Below, one piece after another: positions 60,129 to 64,000 of a DNA stretch of 64,000 nt. Made by a program: the position numbers and the translations under genes. The stretch comes from Clitopilus passeckerianus (Eukaryota; Basidiomycota; Agaricomycetes; Agaricales; Entolomataceae), in NCBI GenBank assembly GCA_944990035.1, contig CALYLX010000140.1, forward strand, positions 1 to 64,000, given 5' to 3'. Every line of letters begins with the position of its first letter. The first letter of the stretch is position 1. The notes beneath the pieces are model-generated. The model ran no database searches. It had not been told where the DNA came from and saw only the letters and a list, made by a program, of their open reading frames with translations.

Positions 60129-60640
60129 TTCGAGCTATCTCTGTCTTGAACTATCGGGATTGGAGGTCTTGAGGGGCGGTTTCCTTGCAAGCAAGTCGTA
60201 GCGGAGATGTGAAAGCCTGGTCTCCATTTCACCCAACGTTTTAATGCACAGTTCCCGATTGTTTTGTGCGTCACCTTGGGGTGGTGCTTCCACGTTGCGA
60301 GCCAAGGGGCGATCAAAGGGCGTGGCACTTCCTATCACATTCTTCTTCTGGCAATCTTGATCTACTCTAACCGGTCGGCTATCCACAAAAAGATAAACGG
60401 CCGTTGACAAAAGAAAGCCGTCAAAGAACCAAAAGCGTTGTACTGTCTTTGACAGCGAGGAAAAGGTTGCTGGGAGACGTCGCTACAACGACAGTAACTG
60501 AGAGATCGAATGAAGAGAAGTGTCAAAGACTTGAAGCGACCCCACGCCTCGATCTTGCCTCATGGTCACAAGAGTTTCGAGTCAAGTTTCGTCGATGCTC
60601 CTCTAGCTCCCGCTGACACACTCTGAATACTAACTCTCAT
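60129..60640. other. Spacer between coiled-coil gene and tRNA
   Basis: No gene recognised; small frames only. Confidence 0.5.
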
Positions 60641-60746
60641 GGCAAGATGGCCGAGCGGTTAAGGCGTGTGACTCGGGCGAAGCTTGCCTGCTTTCGCGGG
60701 TTCTCATCATCGTATGATGGCGTGAATTCAAGTCACACTCTTGTCA
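60641..60746 (+). tRNA. Type II (Ser/Leu-like) tRNA, anomalous anticodon
   Basis: A 7-bp acceptor stem GGCAAGA/TCTTGTC (one G-T pair) closes the structure, with A as discriminator. The A box TGGCCGAGCGG is a perfect match and the D arm is Ser/Leu-like. Anticodon stem TGTGA pairs mostly with TCATC at 60704-60708 if a 25-nt intron (60678-60702) is removed. A long variable arm (ATC...GAT) follows. The loop CTCGGGC puts CGG at positions 34-36, which would be proline, although the body is type II. The T arm is poor (GTGAATTCAAGTCAC, only four pairs, B box missing its flanking G/C). It may be a decayed Ser-CGA-like gene. Confidence 0.65.
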
Positions 60747-60750
60747 AATG

Positions 60751-60754
60751 TTTT
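60751..60754 (+). terminator. Pol III T-tract
   Basis: TTTT lies 4 nt after the tRNA discriminator base, as expected for RNA polymerase III termination. Confidence 0.6.
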
Positions 60755-61788
60755 GCAGTCCTACAGAACGAAGAGATCCGACTTGTTTTGTGCGCCGTTT
60801 GGATCTACAATGAAGTTGCAAAGCGGTCATCAAGCTCAATAGGTTCTCACAAAAGGCAAGAGAGAGAGACAAGAGTTTATTCATAAAGTCCTTCCAGCAG
60901 AAGTTACAACTCTTCAACGCTATCCATATATAGTACTACTAAACTGCTACTAATATACTACTACTATCTACTAGTATTACTATTGCTACTACTCAAATTT
61001 TGGGGCGGAAATAAGGAAACGGTATTCAAAGATTCGTCAATCACTCGGATAACTAACAAATGAGGATAGACTCGTAGGGTTTTAACAGGGGAGCACATTC
61101 TAAAACGGTGTGGGATACGCCGGCCTGCTCATTCTCTGCCTTTGAGTGGGGGGGATAGTGCATTGTGTGGCTCTTGTAGAATAGAGTAGGTTGGCGTTGA
61201 TTTGGGCCGCTGATGGCTCCCCGCCAACAACCTAGAGTACAATTGTAATGTGTAACATAGGGGCTACGTCCCTCAAGCACAATAAACTTGATTTACTACT
61301 ACTAAAGCAGCTGAGAAGGTTCTCTCCATGGGGGATGATCGATGAACGTTTGAACTGCTGGTGGTGAGTGCAGTTGTTCGAGCCTTGGAATGGGGTGGTC
61401 TAGGATCCGTCCTGAGCAACTCCAAAATCTGAGCTCGTTGTACAGGATCCAACCCATCACATTCACTGACAAAAGCCAATAGTTAGACAGAACAGTTGAC
61501 TTCCCGACACTGAAGATGATCAACAAGACTCTTGAGTACCAGTAGCTGGAGCCCTTGCTGGAGCCTTGACAAATTGCGTTGATGGCAAGTTGATCGTAAG
61601 CACTGCCACCGTCAATGGAGTCGCTTCACAGCTCGTCAGACCACATTGACCATGGCTCGGGTACTATCAGTCTATCACCATTCCTTATACTCTTTGAGCT
61701 TATACTAGCTAGGACGATAGATAAAACATCTACTAAGGATCATAGGCCATTTGAACTTCGAGAAACTGCTGGCCAAGATTCAACTCGC
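60755..61788. other. Intergenic with ACT/CTA-rich simple sequence
   Basis: A loosely repeated TAC/CTA trinucleotide stretch lies at about 60930-61000. Minus-strand frames at 61273-61560 have mild coding character but no motif. From about 61755 the duplicated segment begins. Confidence 0.4.
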
Positions 61789-61860
61789 GAACCTATGTTG
61801 CGCCGGGTTCGAACCGGCAACACCTGTGCTCTGGCATTCGATACCCTTGCTCTTAGGTTC
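61789..61860 (-). other. tRNA-like element with A/B boxes, copy 2
   Basis: On the minus strand a 72-nt segment is closed by a perfect 7-bp stem GAACCTA/TAGGTTC. It has an A-box-like AAGAGCAAGGG (complement of 61844-61854), a B box GGTTCGAACC (61806-61815) 28 nt later, and a perfect T-arm-like hairpin GCCGG-TTCGAAC-CCGGC. The T arm sits 6 nt too far from the acceptor-like stem for a normal tRNA. It is a tRNA-derived element or SINE head rather than a working tRNA. The homologous element is at 2088-2135. Confidence 0.45.
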
Positions 61861-61957
61861 TTGACATGGCAATGGTATAACGGCGCTGACTTCACCTTCG
61901 TGGCATTGGATTGTTTGTCTGTTTGATTTCCTCTGTTTTGGTCTCAACAACTTGAGT

Positions 61958-61963
61958 TATAAG
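61958..61963 (+). promoter_or_regulatory. TATA box of decayed gene copy 2
   Basis: TATAAG is in GAGTTATAAGCCCCCC, the counterpart of the TATA box at 2237. The upstream string TTGGATTGTTTGTCTGTTTG is identical in both. Confidence 0.45.
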
Positions 61964-62111
61964 CCCCCCGTTGAAATTGTTTCGACCATTCCTTCTTCAA
62001 CCTATCACCTGTACGACCCACATCTGGATACCTTCTATATCTTCTAGTGCTCCCTCTTTTCTCCGAAATCAACGAAACTCGCTCTTGCTACCCATAACAC
62101 AGACTATTATC

Positions 62112-63334
62112 ATGTCACAGCCTATGTCCGTCTTTCCCGTTTGGGTATTGTATCAGCCTGCGGGTACTATGCCCCCTTGCATCCTCTGTGGAGGATTTTC
62201 TCCTTATGTCAAGCGCAGATTCCAGCCCATGCCCCAATTTGCAGCATGCGTCCACGTCCGGTTACAGAATCTTGGATCTAACAGTGATCCAATTTCTCTA
62301 CATATGCTTTGCAGGAACTAAATCTCTTTAATGGATAAAAGTACGCGAACAGCTCTGCTCATATAACTATCTGACCTTACGTGTGTTTAGACTGCGCACG
62401 AACGGTTAACTTCAAGGTCATCCCTTACGTGGATTATCTCGAACAGACTCTCGAACGTTCGATACAAGGACTTAGGCTCGGCGATTTTTCACGCCCACGA
62501 ACTCTACGATGACTCTGAGGAATTCCGGGATAGCATATATTCTACTTTGGAGTGGATGGTGGGGTCGGCTGGACCGGAGTGAGGAGAATATCCCTTTTGT
62601 ATCTTATTTGCCTCGAGGTTAACATTGACCCAAGTTTAACCCTACCGCCCGTGAATCCGGACCTTGGGCAACAGATTCTAACAGTGCTGCAAGATGCTCC
62701 AAACACGCCTCCAGAACCCGGTAGTCAAACAGCCGGAGCCTACGTTCATATCAAGCTCGCCGTTGACGCGGTCCCTCTCGAGAAGATAGCCTTGATAACA
62801 TCCGATATCGCCGATGCTCTCGAGTCAGAAATAGACCCTCTCCAGTATGCAGCCATCTTCTCCATCGAATCCCTCGATATGGCCCCTACCCTGCCAACGA
62901 CCTGCTTGTGATGGACGCATCCTTTCAAGGTGTCTACATCACGGACACGGTCTTCAATCAGCACGAGTGGTTTGGGAGCTCCATTCTCAAGACGCTCATA
63001 ACAGAGACTGTGGAAGAATCTCTAGCCTCCCAAGTCAAAGAAACTACAAGTACGTTTCGTGAAATTTAGCTTTCCTTGCAACAACACTGACAGCACTTAT
63101 TAGTGTGTTGTTCGCGTTCTGGCACCCGACGCCACACTTGGCTGCATACTCAAGGCCTGTGGTCGCGACTTCGGAACAGAGACGCTTGAGAAGGGCGCTG
63201 CCCAGCTTAGGGTACTTCTTTCTATGGCATACCAGCACGACCAAGAGTTTGCTACGATGTGGGTACGGGCTGTTTTTGGTTCACTCTTTCGGGAGATCCT
63301 TCATAACTGTGACGACGGAGACATGTTTTCATAA
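62112..63334 (+). pseudogene. Decayed lineage-specific gene, copy 2
   Basis: This is the paralogue of the 2.37-3.55 kb locus. The first exon starts with SVFPVWVLYQPAG in one frame and continues as SSVEDFLLMSS in another, so this copy differs from copy 1 by a net 1-nt indel near a C5 run at about 62173. Later pieces are HAHELYDD, LTLPPVNPDLGQQI, KLAVDAVPLEK, SDIADALESE, NQHEWFGSSILK, and a last open exon with TLGCILKACGRDF ending DGDMFS at 63334. The last exon is better preserved than in copy 1. The family is unknown to me and its function cannot be inferred. Confidence 0.5.
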
Positions 63335-64000
63335 TCACATATCCTAGGCCAGTTTACTAGACTTCGAACAATACTATTCTATGCACACCATCTACTGCTA
63401 GTAGCTTCTAATCTGCTTATGAGCTGAGAAACGCTTATTTGTGGACTTCTCATATGGCGAGGCCATCACTTCGAATTCGTGCCAGGTATGCCACTTGGTT
63501 GAAGCAAGGTGTTTTGCTGGTATAGATACAGTCTAACCAAGCGTCTGAAACCGACAGTGGCATTGCAAGCGCACGTTTATCCTGCTAATAATTCCAGCGT
63601 TTGGTGGGATCACGAAGTCTGGCGCTTTATACAGAGTATCATTCTATTGGAGGCATGGTATGAAAGCTTGGTATACGTAACTAACTCGCTACATCCCAGC
63701 AAAAGGAGTAACAAGCATACAGTCCGAGCGAGTCCCATATGCGGCGAGAAATGGGCCGAAGAAACCCGCCAGAGCTCTAGGCCGTCACTAAAGTCTACTC
63801 CGCACAGGACTTGGTTAACCCGACTCCCATCAGAGCCTTTGAAGACATCCTGTGCGGACAGACGCGTGTGTCCAAGCAGGAAACATGCGCCCCTACAAAG
63901 GTGGGAGGGGCCGCCTGCATTGAGGGCAGATATTCTGCAGAAATTTGGGTGAGCTTGTATTTGAGACGAGACGACACAAAGCACGAACCTTAATGGCAAG
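63335..64000. other. Window end, no recognised gene
   Basis: A plus-strand frame 63509-63952 and a minus-strand frame 63610-63999 overlap each other and show no motif. The region may hold a partial gene that continues beyond the window. Confidence 0.4.

Noticed and set aside
63509..63999. Opposed 147- and 129-codon ORFs at the window end
   Set aside because: They overlap on opposite strands, lack motifs, and the window ends before any confirmation.

Overview
The window is nuclear DNA from a filamentous basidiomycete. Genes are split by many short introns of about 45-70 nt, stand as single transcription units on both strands, and most identifiable products have clear fungal orthologues. The DUF7330-type protein, F-box/LRR proteins, paired cutinases, a PQ-loop protein and lineage-specific repeats fit an Agaricomycete. 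A Rhizoctonia/Ceratobasidium-like genome is my best guess, by inference only. Most coding calls rest on conserved protein motifs and on splice junctions joined by eye, so internal exon borders are approximate.

Layout. 1-3.9 kb: accessory DNA with a partial gene whose two introns resemble each other, then a decayed gene copy. 4-15 kb: a DnaJ-X co-chaperone, a serine-rich protein with a possible PP1-docking motif, an M20 amidohydrolase with an apparent 1-nt frameshift, a DUF7330-type protein and a PQ-loop membrane protein. 15.2-23.7 kb: a complete TOR kinase gene, followed upstream by a TA-flanked MITE. 24.4-34.2 kb: an LRR/F-box-like gene, then a compact minus-strand run of a five-finger CCCH protein, a CCZ1 homologue and a large ubiquitin hydrolase. 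34.5-41.7 kb: dihydroxyacetone kinase, a hexose transporter and cytochrome c heme lyase. 41.7-49.3 kb: a gene-poor accessory block with an acidic repeat protein, small membrane-protein ORFs and tandem repeats. 49.3-60.1 kb: TIM44, PIF1 helicase, an F-box protein, two tandem cutinases and a winged-helix/coiled-coil candidate. 60.6 kb: an odd type II tRNA. 61.8-63.3 kb: a second decayed copy of the 2-3.5 kb locus.

Functionally the core genes are housekeeping: nutrient signalling (TOR), endolysosomal Rab7 activation (CCZ1), mitochondrial import and cytochrome c maturation (TIM44, heme lyase), genome maintenance (PIF1), RNA processing (CCCH protein) and sugar/glycerol metabolism (transporter, DAK). 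The cutinases point to a plant-associated or saprotrophic lifestyle.

I found no clear new multi-gene system. The most unusual signals are two introns in one gene that are about 73% identical, a Pol III-like A/B-box element conserved upstream of both copies of the duplicated decayed gene, the MITE beside the TOR promoter, and a tRNA whose body and anticodon disagree.
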